This document shows, one piece after another, positions 25,693 through 34,181 of a stretch of DNA of 64,000 bases. Made by a program: the position numbers and the translations under genes. Numbering within the stretch: the first letter of the stretch is position 1; each line of letters opens with the position of its first letter. The notes beneath the pieces are model-generated. The model was not told the DNA's origin. It ran no database searches and was given only the letters and a program-made list of their open reading frames with translations. The stretch comes from a virus, in the IMG/VR virus record IMGVR_UViG_3300009502_001749, positions 1 to 64,000 of that record. One strand, written 5' to 3'.

Positions 25693-25932
25693 ATGATATC
25701 AGTTTGTAGATTATTTGAAATAAGTAAAGGTGGAGCTGCAGCATTAGGAGTAGCAGGTGGAACAGCAGCTGGAGTTGCCGGTGTAGCAGCAAAGAAAATG
25801 TATGATGAAGAAATGGCAAATCGAGTAAGAGAAGCAAATCCTATTAGAAAAGGTGCAAAATTTGTAGCGAAAATGTTTGATGATGGTGGACAATGGATTG
25901 GACGTAAAATTTGGGATGCTCATAATGGATAA
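25693..25932 (+). CDS. Small protein with MISVCRLFE leader and Ala/Gly helix
   Basis: 79 residues. MISVCRLFEISKGGAAALGV continues into an Ala/Gly-rich hydrophobic helix directly after the L-F-E site, followed by a basic segment. AGGAGG precedes ATG. Same class as its neighbours. Confidence 0.68.
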   Translation: MISVCRLFEISKGGAAALGVAGGTAAGVAGVAAKKMYDEEMANRVREANPIRKGAKFVAKMFDDGGQWIGRKIWDAHNG

Positions 25933-25946
25933 AAATAAGGTGTAAA

Positions 25947-26825
25947 ATGGAAATTAAAGATCAAGAATTTCTTGGAGTTATATTACCTGATAAAGATAAT
26001 AAACATCAAGGGCGTTATAAAGTTTATATACCAGTTCTTCAACCTTTTATGAAAGATAATGAAGGTATATGGGCTAAGAATCACGTTACTGATTATAGAA
26101 ATACACCTTCAGCAGATGGTGTTTATGGAAGTTATTTTCCTTTACATGCAAAAACTCAAGTTATTGTTAAATTTTATACTGAGCAATACACAAGTGCTTA
26201 TATTACTAGAATCACCTCAGATCACAATCCTGAATCTATGCCGTTCAAAATTATTGATAGAGACAGTTACTATCAACTTATTAGAACCCCAAAAAATAAT
26301 CATTTAATTGCTTTATGTGAAGATACTGCAACTGGTGGAGCTGCCACAACTGCAAACTCAATTCACATATATTATAATAATAAAGCGATTACATTAATAA
26401 TGGATAGTTCAGGAATGAGTATTAACGTAACAGCTGGAGATATAAATCTCAAAGGAGTTGCAAATACAAACATCCAAGTTGGTCAAGATTTAAATATAAA
26501 AGTAACTGGTGTTTGTAATATTCAATCTGATGCTGATGTTCATATTAAAGCTGGAGGAGATGCTAATATTGAAGCTGGTGGAAATGCCAATGTTAAAGCT
26601 GGTGGAGATGCTAATATTCAATCTGGTGGAAGTGTTAGTATAAAAGCAGGAGGAGTTTGTAATATTGATGGTTCTATGGTTAATTTAAATGGTGGTGGTT
26701 CTTCAGCTGCTAAAGCGGCAAGATCTTCTGGTGCTGCTGGAACTGGAACACCAATCACAACAACAGATGAATTTAAATATTATGAAGGAAAAGATGGAAC
26801 TGCAATTATAACAGCTAAAGGATAA
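25947..26825 (+). CDS. Tail spike protein (gp5/VgrG-like OB fold and beta-helix)
   Basis: 292 residues. The N-terminus (EFLGVILPDKDNKHQGRYKV, then YFPLHAKTQVIVKF) is an OB-fold as in gp5 or gpV-type spikes. From about residue 160 a regular beta-helix repeat follows (HIKAGGDANIEAGGNANVKA), as in the gp5 C-terminal needle. It is the membrane-piercing tip of a contractile tail. The T4 lysozyme domain is absent. It stands alone among small leader-bearing genes. Confidence 0.85.
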   Translation: MEIKDQEFLGVILPDKDNKHQGRYKVYIPVLQPFMKDNEGIWAKNHVTDYRNTPSADGVYGSYFPLHAKTQVIVKFYTEQYTSAYITRITSDHNPESMPFKIIDRDSYYQLIRTPKNNHLIALCEDTATGGAATTANSIHIYYNNKAITLIMDSSGMSINVTAGDINLKGVANTNIQVGQDLNIKVTGVCNIQSDADVHIKAGGDANIEAGGNANVKAGGDANIQSGGSVSIKAGGVCNIDGSMVNLNGGGSSAAKAARSSGAAGTGTPITTTDEFKYYEGKDGTAIITAKG

Positions 26826-26831
26826 TTAATT

Positions 26832-27164
26832 ATGATATCAATTATGAATTTATTTTATGAAAATAAAAGTGAAGAGAAAGAGATAAAAGATTTTTTAAAG
26901 AAAGAAGTTACTAAAAGTCATATAAAAAATGTTTTATCAACAGGAGCTCTTGTTGGTACTGCTGTAACTGGTGGAACAGGATTATATAATATGTATAAAG
27001 GTGGAAGTTTTGTTGGAGATGAACCTGGAAGTTATGATTCTTTAAAAAGTGGATTACGTTCTGGAGTTGGTTCTGCAGCTTTAACAGGATTATTTAATAT
27101 TGGAAATGTTAGAAATCAACGAAAAGAGATTGATAGTTTAAAATTTAAAAAGAAAAAATCTTAG
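26832..27164 (+). CDS. Small protein with MISIMNLFYE leader and Gly-rich segment
   Basis: 110 residues, MISIMNLFYENKSEEKEIK (the site is one residue later, F-Y-E), a Gly/Val segment LVGTAVTGGTGLYNMYKGGS, and a KFKKKKS tail. Follows the spike gene by 6 bases. Confidence 0.65.
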   Translation: MISIMNLFYENKSEEKEIKDFLKKEVTKSHIKNVLSTGALVGTAVTGGTGLYNMYKGGSFVGDEPGSYDSLKSGLRSGVGSAALTGLFNIGNVRNQRKEIDSLKFKKKKS

Positions 27165-27175
27165 GAGATTTAATT

Positions 27176-27373
27176 ATGATTTCAATTGTTATGGAAATTA
27201 GTCCAGAATTTATTCAGAATAGAAATTTAACAGGTGATAATAAATTTTCTCAAGAACAAATTCGAAATGCATTAGTAGAAAAAGCAAAATCGCCTGTTGG
27301 TTCTGTTGCTAGAGCTGAAGCTGATAAAGTTATTAAAGACACAAGAGCAACATTTCCTTATCGTAAAAAATAA
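27176..27373 (+). CDS. Small basic protein with MISIVMEIS leader
   Basis: 65 residues, MISIVMEISPEFIQNRNLTG. The leader is partly degenerate (V-M-E, then I-S-P-E). The mature part has alternating polar and basic residues. Unknown function. Confidence 0.58.
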   Translation: MISIVMEISPEFIQNRNLTGDNKFSQEQIRNALVEKAKSPVGSVARAEADKVIKDTRATFPYRKK

Positions 27374-27410
27374 GATTTTGCCGGTAAAAATAATACTTAG
27401 TGAGATTAAT

Positions 27411-27692
27411 ATGTTATCAATTATGGAAACCAAATTTGGTGTAGCAATATTGAATGAAGTTGGAAATAGCAGAGTAATGAGAGAAAGATTAGCAACTAGT
27501 TATGATCAAAATTATAAAAATAATCCACTTAAAGCAGAAAAAGCTGCATTTTTAAATTTGAGAATAAGAGCAAATAGAAATGAATTAACACCTTTTGAAA
27601 AAGGTAGTTCAGATAATGACCCGAATAAAGTTAAAGAATATATAAAATCTTATTTACCAACACTAAATGAAAAAATTAGAACAAATAAATAA
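27411..27692 (+). CDS. Small basic protein with MLSIMETKFG leader
   Basis: 93 residues; ATG at 27411 (frame open from 27297). MLSIMETKFGVAILNEVG: the KFGVAIL segment is shared with the 28391 product, and L-N-E follows. AGTGAG is a weak ribosome site. Unknown. Confidence 0.6.
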   Translation: MLSIMETKFGVAILNEVGNSRVMRERLATSYDQNYKNNPLKAEKAAFLNLRIRANRNELTPFEKGSSDNDPNKVKEYIKSYLPTLNEKIRTNK

Positions 27693-27711
27693 TACTTTAG
27701 AGGTTAAAATA

Positions 27712-28362
27712 ATGTATATCAATTATGATAATACATATAAGTTACTTACAGAAGATGAAATTGATGAAATGATTAATAACCTTGGGCGTTTGGACAGTAC
27801 AGCTGACAGACCAGCAATACAAAATAAATTCACAATCAATATGAGACCACAAGGTATAATTGTATACGATTCATACAACAATCCATTTTATCCTATTAGA
27901 CCACGCCCAAGAATTGATACTTCAAAAATGGATTTATTTGAAATTTATAAAAGAACTAGAGAATTATATGAAGATTTTGCTCCAACTCTTTTACCATGGC
28001 ATTATGTAATTGAGTTTATTAATGATCGTTATTATGTGTTTAATACACGCCCGATCGATATGAAATTTCCCGTTTCAAATGTTGATGTAACTGATGATCG
28101 GCAAAAGTTCTGGGATAATACAACAAAACAATTTATGAAAGATCAAATTTTTGATATTAGAGAAGCAATTCATATTTTAATTCTTGGAGATTCAAATATT
28201 GATGTTTATACTAAGAAGTTTTATGAGTTATTAGGTCGTATTTGTATTGTTCCATTTATAAGATTTTTTAAGTTACCTGAAGGAATAGGTGAACGTATAT
28301 TTTATCTAAATATGGGTGAAAAATTTCACGGTCAACAAATAATGAAATTTATAAGAAAATAA
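27712..28362 (+). CDS. Structural-region protein of unknown function
   Basis: ATG at 27712 after TAGAGG; 216 residues. MYINYDNTYKLLTEDEIDEM has L-L-T-E. It is unlike the surrounding small proteins: folded, with aromatic-rich stretches (PWHYVIEFINDRYYVFNTRP). Possibly a neck or tail protein; no match recalled. Confidence 0.58.
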   Translation: MYINYDNTYKLLTEDEIDEMINNLGRLDSTADRPAIQNKFTINMRPQGIIVYDSYNNPFYPIRPRPRIDTSKMDLFEIYKRTRELYEDFAPTLLPWHYVIEFINDRYYVFNTRPIDMKFPVSNVDVTDDRQKFWDNTTKQFMKDQIFDIREAIHILILGDSNIDVYTKKFYELLGRICIVPFIRFFKLPEGIGERIFYLNMGEKFHGQQIMKFIRK

Positions 28363-28390
28363 TAATCAAAAACAAAAGGAGAGTAATATT

Positions 28391-28594
28391 ATGAAGACGA
28401 ATGAAGCAAAGTTTGGCGTAGCAGTAGTAGCATCAGTATTTGAAGTAGAAAATGCAATTCCTACAGATGGTGCATCTGATGTAACAACACCTGAAATTAT
28501 AGCAAAAGCTATAAAGAGTGTTCTTGGAGTAGAAGGTTCTGATAGCGTTGCAGAAGCAAAAACAACTGGTGGAGATGCAACAGCAGATAGATAA
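28391..28594 (+). CDS. Small codon-biased protein sharing KFGVA with 27411
   Basis: 67 residues, MKTNEAKFGVAVVASVFEVE, acidic Ala/Ser-rich. Codon use (GGC, AGC, TCT, CTT) is like that of abundant proteins. The KFGVA element matches the 27411 product. V-F-E follows at 17-19. GGAGAG upstream. Confidence 0.62.
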   Translation: MKTNEAKFGVAVVASVFEVENAIPTDGASDVTTPEIIAKAIKSVLGVEGSDSVAEAKTTGGDATADR

Positions 28595-28609
28595 TTTCGG
28601 AGGTTTATT

Positions 28610-29151
28610 GTGATTAGTGTAAGTTATTTATTTGAGCTCGATACTTCAAATTTTACAAGAGAAGAAAAGAGACAATATCGTGAAGGTGCAAGAAAATTTC
28701 ATCCTGATTTTAATGGTGGTAAAGATGAAGAAATGAAAAAACATAATAGTAGATGGGAACAGTTTGCTCACGCAAAAAAGTCTGGTTATAATAAATCATT
28801 TGATGATTATGCTGCTGAACAGAAAGCAAAAAACAACAATCTTCTGGTTCTCAGCAACAATCTTCTGGAACGAATCAACCTGGTTCTCAGCAACAAAAGA
28901 CAAATACTAGTTATGGTCACACTTATAATAAAGGACAAGATTCTGGAACAAATCAATCTGGTTCTCAGAAAAACACAAATTCACAAAGTTCTAATTCTAA
29001 ACAGAACACTGGAACAACAAATCAAAAACAAAGCACAAATCAACAATCTTCTGCTGGAATAAATCAATCTAGTTCACAACAGAAAACAAGTTCAAAGCAA
29101 TTTTATCCTGGATTTAAAAGTTCAATTTTTTCACAAATAAGAAGAAAATAA
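28610..29151 (+). CDS. J-domain-like protein with leader; probable -1 frameshift to a Gln/Ser-rich tail
   Basis: Start GTG at 28610, AATTTCGGAGG upstream. The leader MISVSYLFELDTSNFT (L-F-E) is followed by a J-domain-like core: YREGARKFHPDFNGGKDEEM with HPD at residues 31-33. In the zero frame the gene stops at 29062 after an odd Leu/Asn-rich stretch. In the -1 frame, entered exactly at A AAA AAC (28828-28834, in the correct phase), the frame stays open to TAA 29149-29151 with a natural-looking tail QQSSGSQQQSSGTNQPGSQQ. Shifted product about 180 residues. The J-domain call rests on the HPD motif and Lys-rich flank. Confidence 0.75.
28828..28834 (+). promoter_or_regulatory. -1 ribosomal frameshift heptamer A AAA AAC
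   Basis: The heptamer lies in the zero-frame codons gcA AAA AAC. After slipping back one base the next codon is CAA, which opens the Gln/Ser-rich frame to 29149. This is a canonical X XXY YYZ site. I did not detect a clear stimulatory Shine-Dalgarno upstream; a downstream structure was not tested. Confidence 0.68.
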
Positions 29152-29169
29152 TTTGGAGGTTTATTATAC

Positions 29170-29601
29170 ATGAAAACAATTAGAGAACAATTATTTGAAG
29201 GTAAGAAAGAAGATAATAAATTGAATAAAGCAGCAAAAATTGCTGGCACAACAGCTTTAACTGGCGCAGGTTTATATGGTGGAAAAGAATTAACAAGAGC
29301 TGTTATTGATGCATCAGAAGGTGGCGCACCTGCATCAGATACAATAGATGCTGTCGCATCACTTCATAATTCTACTATTGGAAAAATAGCAAGAGGAGTT
29401 AGCAAAGGTATTAGAAAAACTTTTACAAATGAACATCCTTTATCAATTGAAGCAAAAGATAAAATGGGTGAATTAGCAGCTGGTACTTGGAAAGGAGCAA
29501 ATCAAATTGGAGATATTGGAGGAGCTGTTGCAATTCCTGCGACAGTAACAGCATTAGGATTAGCAGCTTATAATAAATTAAAAAAAAATAAGAAGAAATA
29601 G
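29170..29601 (+). CDS. Small protein with MKTIREQLFE leader and Ala/Gly-rich helices
   Basis: 143 residues. MKTIREQLFEGKKEDNKLNK, then AGTTALTGAGLYGGKE and, near the end, ATVTALGLAAYNKLKKNKKK: hydrophobic helix plus poly-Lys tail. Best T4-like leader of the set. GGAGG upstream. Confidence 0.72.
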   Translation: MKTIREQLFEGKKEDNKLNKAAKIAGTTALTGAGLYGGKELTRAVIDASEGGAPASDTIDAVASLHNSTIGKIARGVSKGIRKTFTNEHPLSIEAKDKMGELAAGTWKGANQIGDIGGAVAIPATVTALGLAAYNKLKKNKKK

Positions 29602-29617
29602 TTTTGGAGGTTTATTT

Positions 29618-29797
29618 ATGATTTCAATAATGGAATCATTTTTTTGGACAGTAGAAGGTTTTGGAGAAAAAACTCCAAAAGAGGCATATACAATAACAGA
29701 TGAATTTAAGCCTGATACAGAAATCAATAAAGATAACTTATTAATACGAGATGAAGGAATAGGAACAGCAAAAAATAATTATGAGTCTCAAAGATAA
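29618..29797 (+). CDS. Small acidic protein with MISIMESFFW leader
   Basis: 59 residues: MISIMESFFWTVEGFGEKTP and on to NNYESQR. TTGGAGG at 29604-29610 precedes the ATG. Another leader relative (I-M-E then Ser). Confidence 0.6.
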   Translation: MISIMESFFWTVEGFGEKTPKEAYTITDEFKPDTEINKDNLLIRDEGIGTAKNNYESQR

Positions 29798-29844
29798 AAC
29801 AAATTGATATGAAGTTGAGAACTAATTTCTCTGCTTCTAAAAAT

Positions 29845-29854
29845 ATATAGAAAT
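29845..29854 (+). promoter_or_regulatory. Candidate promoter ATATAGAAAT
   Basis: Exact ATATAGAAAT in the 102-base gap between 29797 and the gene at 29900. Confidence 0.5.
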
Positions 29855-29899
29855 TATATTTTATGAAAGGCTTTTAAAAGAATAAAATGTGAGGAAAAA

Positions 29900-31177
29900 A
29901 TGTTTTTAGAGGCATATGGATTAAATCCTTCCAAATCTGATACAAGTTTAGATATTTCTTATAAGCTTTTATTTTATCATATTAATGATGAATTAATAAA
30001 AGCAGCTAGTGATAATAATATTATTATTGCCACTAAATTGATCGAGAAGTATTGGGTGGAACTGAAAAATAATTTTGAATCATCAATTCAAGATAGACAC
30101 CCATTAGTTAAAGGTTTGTTTTATTTATATCAAACTGGTAATGCTTTGAATAGGTACAACACATTAGATTTAAAAATATCTAAAATTAAGTTTCGTTCAA
30201 AGGTTCTGTTTCCTTATTTAATTTATATTCTCCAACAATATTTACCTAATGTTCGGCAATTTCTTCAATATATTGTTTGGTCATCTTATGAAGAAATGAA
30301 AAAGAAATCTGCCGGTGCAGTTAATTTTTATGTTAATTCATTATATCTTGATCAAGATGTTATTAAACATGATGTGTTATTAGAGTTTTTAGGTAATGCT
30401 TTAATTAAATTTACACCATTAAGTGTTGGAAATGTTAACGCATTTTATAAAAAGATATTCAGAAACATTTTTAATTGGTATTTTAAAAATAAACAAGAAA
30501 ATCAACCAATTTGGTCAAATTTTTGGAATATTGAAAATGCATTAACATCAATTAACACTTCTGTGAGATTATCTATTTATCGAGATGTTTTATATGGTCT
30601 TGAAGTTGAGAAACTTTACAAACAATCACCAGTATTATCTCAACTAGGTTATAATTATAAGATTTTTAGAAATTTAATTATTAATAATGAAATTCAAGAT
30701 ATTTATATGTCACTTGATAAGTATAATTCAGCTGGAATTACAAATAATGAATACAAACTACTTAAGATTTATGATGATGATATTATGAATGAACAGATTA
30801 TAGAAAAAATTCGTAAATTACCAACGATTTTTAAACTATTGAAATGTGTTCATATTGTTAATCCAAAAGGTAAACCACACAATGAAATGGTTATAAAGCC
30901 TGAGTTATTGAAATTTGCCGTTAGAGATGAATTAATACATCCTTTTAGAAATTTCTTTAATGAAAATTATTTATTACCTATTTTAGAAAAAGTTGCTGAA
31001 AATTTTGTAAATTCATTATTGATGGGTGATTATATTAATTTAATAACGTTGGCACCCATTAAAATTAATCAGATTAGTTTTGTAGAACAAGTACGTAAAT
31101 TTGTTCGTATTTGTTTGGATGAAATGTCCAACGTTGGAGGCGAAACGGAAGATGTCAGGATCAGAGCAGTTCGATAA
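29900..31177 (+). CDS. Large structural-region protein of unknown function
   Basis: 425 residues, mostly helical with many aromatic residues (FLQYIVWSSYEEMKKKSAGA). No recognised motif. MFLEAYGLNPSKSD starts it, with L-E at 3-4. Preceded by a candidate promoter. Its end overlaps the next gene. Confidence 0.6.
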   Translation: MFLEAYGLNPSKSDTSLDISYKLLFYHINDELIKAASDNNIIIATKLIEKYWVELKNNFESSIQDRHPLVKGLFYLYQTGNALNRYNTLDLKISKIKFRSKVLFPYLIYILQQYLPNVRQFLQYIVWSSYEEMKKKSAGAVNFYVNSLYLDQDVIKHDVLLEFLGNALIKFTPLSVGNVNAFYKKIFRNIFNWYFKNKQENQPIWSNFWNIENALTSINTSVRLSIYRDVLYGLEVEKLYKQSPVLSQLGYNYKIFRNLIINNEIQDIYMSLDKYNSAGITNNEYKLLKIYDDDIMNEQIIEKIRKLPTIFKLLKCVHIVNPKGKPHNEMVIKPELLKFAVRDELIHPFRNFFNENYLLPILEKVAENFVNSLLMGDYINLITLAPIKINQISFVEQVRKFVRICLDEMSNVGGETEDVRIRAVR

Positions 31178-31634
31178 ACAAGAAATATCATCTAAAATTG
31201 AAGATCAAAAATCACAATTAGAAACACAAATTACACAATTAGGTACTAGAATTTTAAATTTACAAAAATACATTATAACTCTTGAACATGCTAATAATGT
31301 TATTGAACAATTAGCTAATAACGAAAAAGATGGCGCAAAAATAAAATCATATTATGCTGCAGTAAAACAGAATATTGAATTATTAGCTAAAATTTTTGAA
31401 GTTATTAAAGAGTATGAAGGTGTTAAATTTAAATATTATAAAGAAATAGATGATATTATAATTAGTAAGTATAAAATGATTTCTATTGATATTAAAAAAT
31501 TAGAAGAAAAACTTAACGGTTCAGATGATGTATTTGGATTTTTTGAAAGATTAACAGATGCATTAAAAAATTCAGGTGCTAAACGAGAACAAGTTACAAG
31601 TGAATTACAAAATGATCCAGATTATAAGTTGTAG
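31152..31634 (+). CDS. Coiled-coil protein
   Basis: ATG at 31152 (frame open from 31101, the upstream part overlapping the previous gene). 160 residues with a long heptad-type helix (QEISSKIEDQKSQLETQITQ). The GGAGGCG at 31137-31143 is the ribosome site. Overlap with the previous gene suggests coupled translation. Function unknown; a chaperone or assembly protein is possible. Confidence 0.62.
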   Translation: MSGSEQFDKQEISSKIEDQKSQLETQITQLGTRILNLQKYIITLEHANNVIEQLANNEKDGAKIKSYYAAVKQNIELLAKIFEVIKEYEGVKFKYYKEIDDIIISKYKMISIDIKKLEEKLNGSDDVFGFFERLTDALKNSGAKREQVTSELQNDPDYKL

Positions 31635-31642
31635 GAGGAAAC

Positions 31643-32008
31643 ATGATTTCTATTATAAGACCGAATGCATTTTTAGGTGGAAGAGATTCTGATGATAGAA
31701 CTAATAATTTTATTCCACTCGGTGGTAATATAATCAGAATAATCAAAATAAGATCAGTTCCAACAGAAACGGAAGAAGAGGTAAAAAATATGTCAGATTA
31801 TGATGATGATAATATAGCAGATGACTATGATGATGAAAACATACAAGATCCAGATTTTTCTGAATTTCAAGATGAATTAGATCAAATTCCAGATGATGAT
31901 GAAACACTTGATTCACTTCCAGATATTGATATTGATGAATTAGATGTTGAAGATTTTGAAAATAGAGATGAAGAAGAAGATTTTGAGGGAATGGAAGATG
32001 ACTTATAA
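31643..32008 (+). CDS. Very acidic protein, possible leader
   Basis: 121 residues if started at 31643 (GGAGG): MISIIRPNAFLGGRDSDDRT. From residue 50 it is almost wholly Asp/Glu (SDYDDDNIADDYDDENIQDP). An inner ATG at 31790 with AGAAGAGG before it may start a shorter acidic form. Acidic proteins of this kind are found in phage scaffolds and DNA mimics; the function is open. Confidence 0.58.
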   Translation: MISIIRPNAFLGGRDSDDRTNNFIPLGGNIIRIIKIRSVPTETEEEVKNMSDYDDDNIADDYDDENIQDPDFSEFQDELDQIPDDDETLDSLPDIDIDELDVEDFENRDEEEDFEGMEDDL

Positions 32009-32183
32009 AGATGATCAAAAAATAGATTTAGATGAATTAATTACTGAATTTATGAATATGGTTAATGAAGATGGTACTGATTTAAGTACTGATCCTAATG
32101 TTAAAAGAGTAAAAGTAATTAAAGCAAGTGGTGGTTGTGCTTGTGGAAATTGTTTAGATGAAGAAGATGTTATGGAGGCGTAA
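31998..32183 (+). CDS. Small acidic protein with CACGNC motif
   Basis: 61 residues starting MTYKDDQKIDLDELITEF at ATG 31998, inside the end of the previous gene. It carries GGCACGNCLDEE, a Cys-x-Cys-x-x-Cys group that could bind metal. Unknown. Confidence 0.55.
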   Translation: MTYKDDQKIDLDELITEFMNMVNEDGTDLSTDPNVKRVKVIKASGGCACGNCLDEEDVMEA

Positions 32184-32188
32184 ATAAA

Positions 32189-32425
32189 ATGAAGTTAACA
32201 AAATTTGATAATCAGATAAGTGAAAGGATTATTAAAAGTGTTATTTTTGAAAATTGGATGGAAATAACAAAACAAAAAATTAAAGATTGTTTAGAAGATA
32301 TAATTCATGGGTGGTATCAATTTAATTTTAATATTAGTCTAATATCAAATAGTATTATAATTAATTTTACTTATTGTCCTAGTGAATTTAAAATGAAAAC
32401 ACTTTGTATTAAAGTTGGAGGCTAA
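32189..32425 (+). CDS. Small unknown protein
   Basis: 78 residues, ATGGAGGCG 9-16 bases upstream. Mixed beta/helical (IIFE-like and KIKDCLEDIIHG). Lies just before the recombinase gene; could be an accessory protein, but nothing in the sequence says so. Confidence 0.55.
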   Translation: MKLTKFDNQISERIIKSVIFENWMEITKQKIKDCLEDIIHGWYQFNFNISLISNSIIINFTYCPSEFKMKTLCIKVGG

Positions 32426-32435
32426 AAAATAAACA

Positions 32436-34158
32436 ATGGCAAGAAAAAAAGAAGATACAAATAAAAGTGCAAACAATAGTAGTTATGATTCTTCAAATTT
32501 TGAAAGTGCATCAACTAGTCAAGCTGAACTTTTGGGAACAGCATTTGAATCTATTATTACAACTAAATATGGATTTGCTAGAGCACCAGAACCTTATCTT
32601 ACTCCATTTGGAATTCAACATTTGGATGGTTTAATTGGTGGAGGAATAACTTCTTCAGCACCAGTTATGTTAACATCAACTCCAGAAACAGGTAAAAGTA
32701 CATTAGCTTTTCAGCTTTCAAAGATATTTCAAACATTATATCCAAATTCGATGGTTGTTTATTTGGATATTGAAACAGCAGCAAATAAATCTAATAAAAA
32801 TAATGCAATGTCTCGAGTTAATATATTTGAGATTGATGAAAAGAGATTCAGGTATGAACCTTTGGTTATTGATATAAACCAGTTGTTTGAGTTGATCGAA
32901 CAGTTGTGTCAAGTAAAACAAATGTTTGAACAAAAGTCACAGAAAGAGTTTAAAGTATTTATTATTTGGGATAGTATAGCGGCAACACCTTCTTCTAAAG
33001 TTGCTGACGCTGAAGATCCAAATAAAATAATTGGGGTTAGCTCTAGGCTTTGGCTCCAATAAAATCTTGTGAATTGCTGGAACACCCTTAAAACTTTTCT
33101 ACTACAAAGTAATCTGAAAAGATAAACTTGAATGTTTAAAAAAGAAAAGATTGGGCAATCAGCAGCCGAGCTCCTAAAGAATCTGCTAAATTTTATGGAG
33201 AAGGTTCAACGACTAGTCGAAAGACGTAGAGTTTAAGTAAACTCGAAGCGCAAGACATTCAGAAATGAATGAAGATATAGTCTGATCTATATGGAAACAT
33301 ATAGCTGAATAAAATTCAGAAGAAGAATTAACGATTCTTCTTAAACACAAATGAAAAGCTCGCCAGTTAACATTTGCATTAGAAAAATATTTGCCAATGA
33401 TGGCTTTTAACAGAATCACATTTCTTGCTATTGATCAAGTTCGTGCAAATCTTCAGATTGATCCTTACGCTCAAAAAGAAAAGTCAGTCGGGATCTTTAA
33501 AGATTATCGCGCCGCTACATCAATATCAGCTCTCAATCATAGAGTTGCTCAATGGTTATTTTTATCCAGAAAAGCAGCTATAACACCAGATGATGGTTTG
33601 GGTATTAATGGTTGGCAGATGAATCTATATGTAGAGAAGAATAAAATTGCACCATCTCAAGAATCAATTACATGTGTTTTTGATAAAAGAAATGGTCTTC
33701 ATAAATTTTGGAGTGAGTATATTTTCCTTAGTGAAATGATGCCATCTGAAAAGAAATATTATAAAACTGAAGAAAAAATACCTTATCCATTATCAATTAT
33801 AAAATCTGGACCTCAGGTTCATCTTGAGTTTATAGATCCAACAACTGGAAATGTTACTTATTCATCAGATAATATGTATAAGAAAAATATGAACAAAGCA
33901 TATGATTCAGATGCTCAATTTAAAGCTGCTTTTGATTATGTTGTTAGTATGGCTGTTGAACTTAGAATTAAACAAGGTCTTTTTAGAGAGAATGAATCAA
34001 AAGTTAATTTAAGTTCTGAAGAGATTGAAGAATTTGAAACTGAAAGTCTTGTTGATGAAGATATAAATACACCTAAAATATCTGCCGCTGAACAAATTGT
34101 AGCAGAAATACCTTCAACTAATATTGAAACCGAAGCAACATATGAATCAATATTTTAA
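32436..34158 (+). CDS. RecA/UvsX-like recombinase, split by a group I intron
   Basis: Exon 1 32436-33037 and exon 2 33354-34158 join in frame (468 residues). Walker A TPETGKST at 82-89 and Walker B VFIIWDSIAA with Asp179 are RecA-type; exon 2 opens with KARQLTFALEKYLPMMAFNR, then FLAIDQVRANL and FKDYRAATSISALNHR. The splice is supported by reading-frame continuity (V-K-A across the join), U at the exon end and G at the intron end. Family role: strand exchange and recombination-dependent replication. The N-terminal 30 residues are polar and the C-terminal 60 are acidic. Weak ribosome site (GGAGGC) 16 bases before ATG. Confidence 0.88.
33038..33353 (+). ncRNA. Group I intron without an ORF, in the recombinase gene
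   Basis: 316 bases. P1 is formed by exon ATTGGGGT (33030-33037) and GGCTCCAAT (33052-33060), with a U-G pair at the splice site. Core elements: AATTGCTGGAA (P-like), AATCAGCAGCCGAGCTCC (Q-like), GTTCAACGACTAGTCGAAAG (R-like) and AAGATATAGTC (S-like). No HNH gene lies inside. The 3' end is AAATG, then A AAA GCT of exon 2. Confidence 0.85.
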
Positions 34159-34181
34159 TATTGTTGTGTAGAGGAGTTATT

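Noticed and set aside
26832-27164. Classical secretion signal peptides in the leader proteins
   Set aside because: The leaders lack a basic start plus hydrophobic core of 10 or more residues and no AxA site follows; Leu/Ile-x-Glu fits head protease cutting better.
32436-33062. Recombinase as two separate genes or an inactive truncated gene
   Set aside because: Clean group I intron features and in-frame rejoining explain the split better.
33213-33419. Minus-strand frame across the recombinase intron end
   Set aside because: Overlaps the conserved 3' core of the group I intron and the exon; no start signals.
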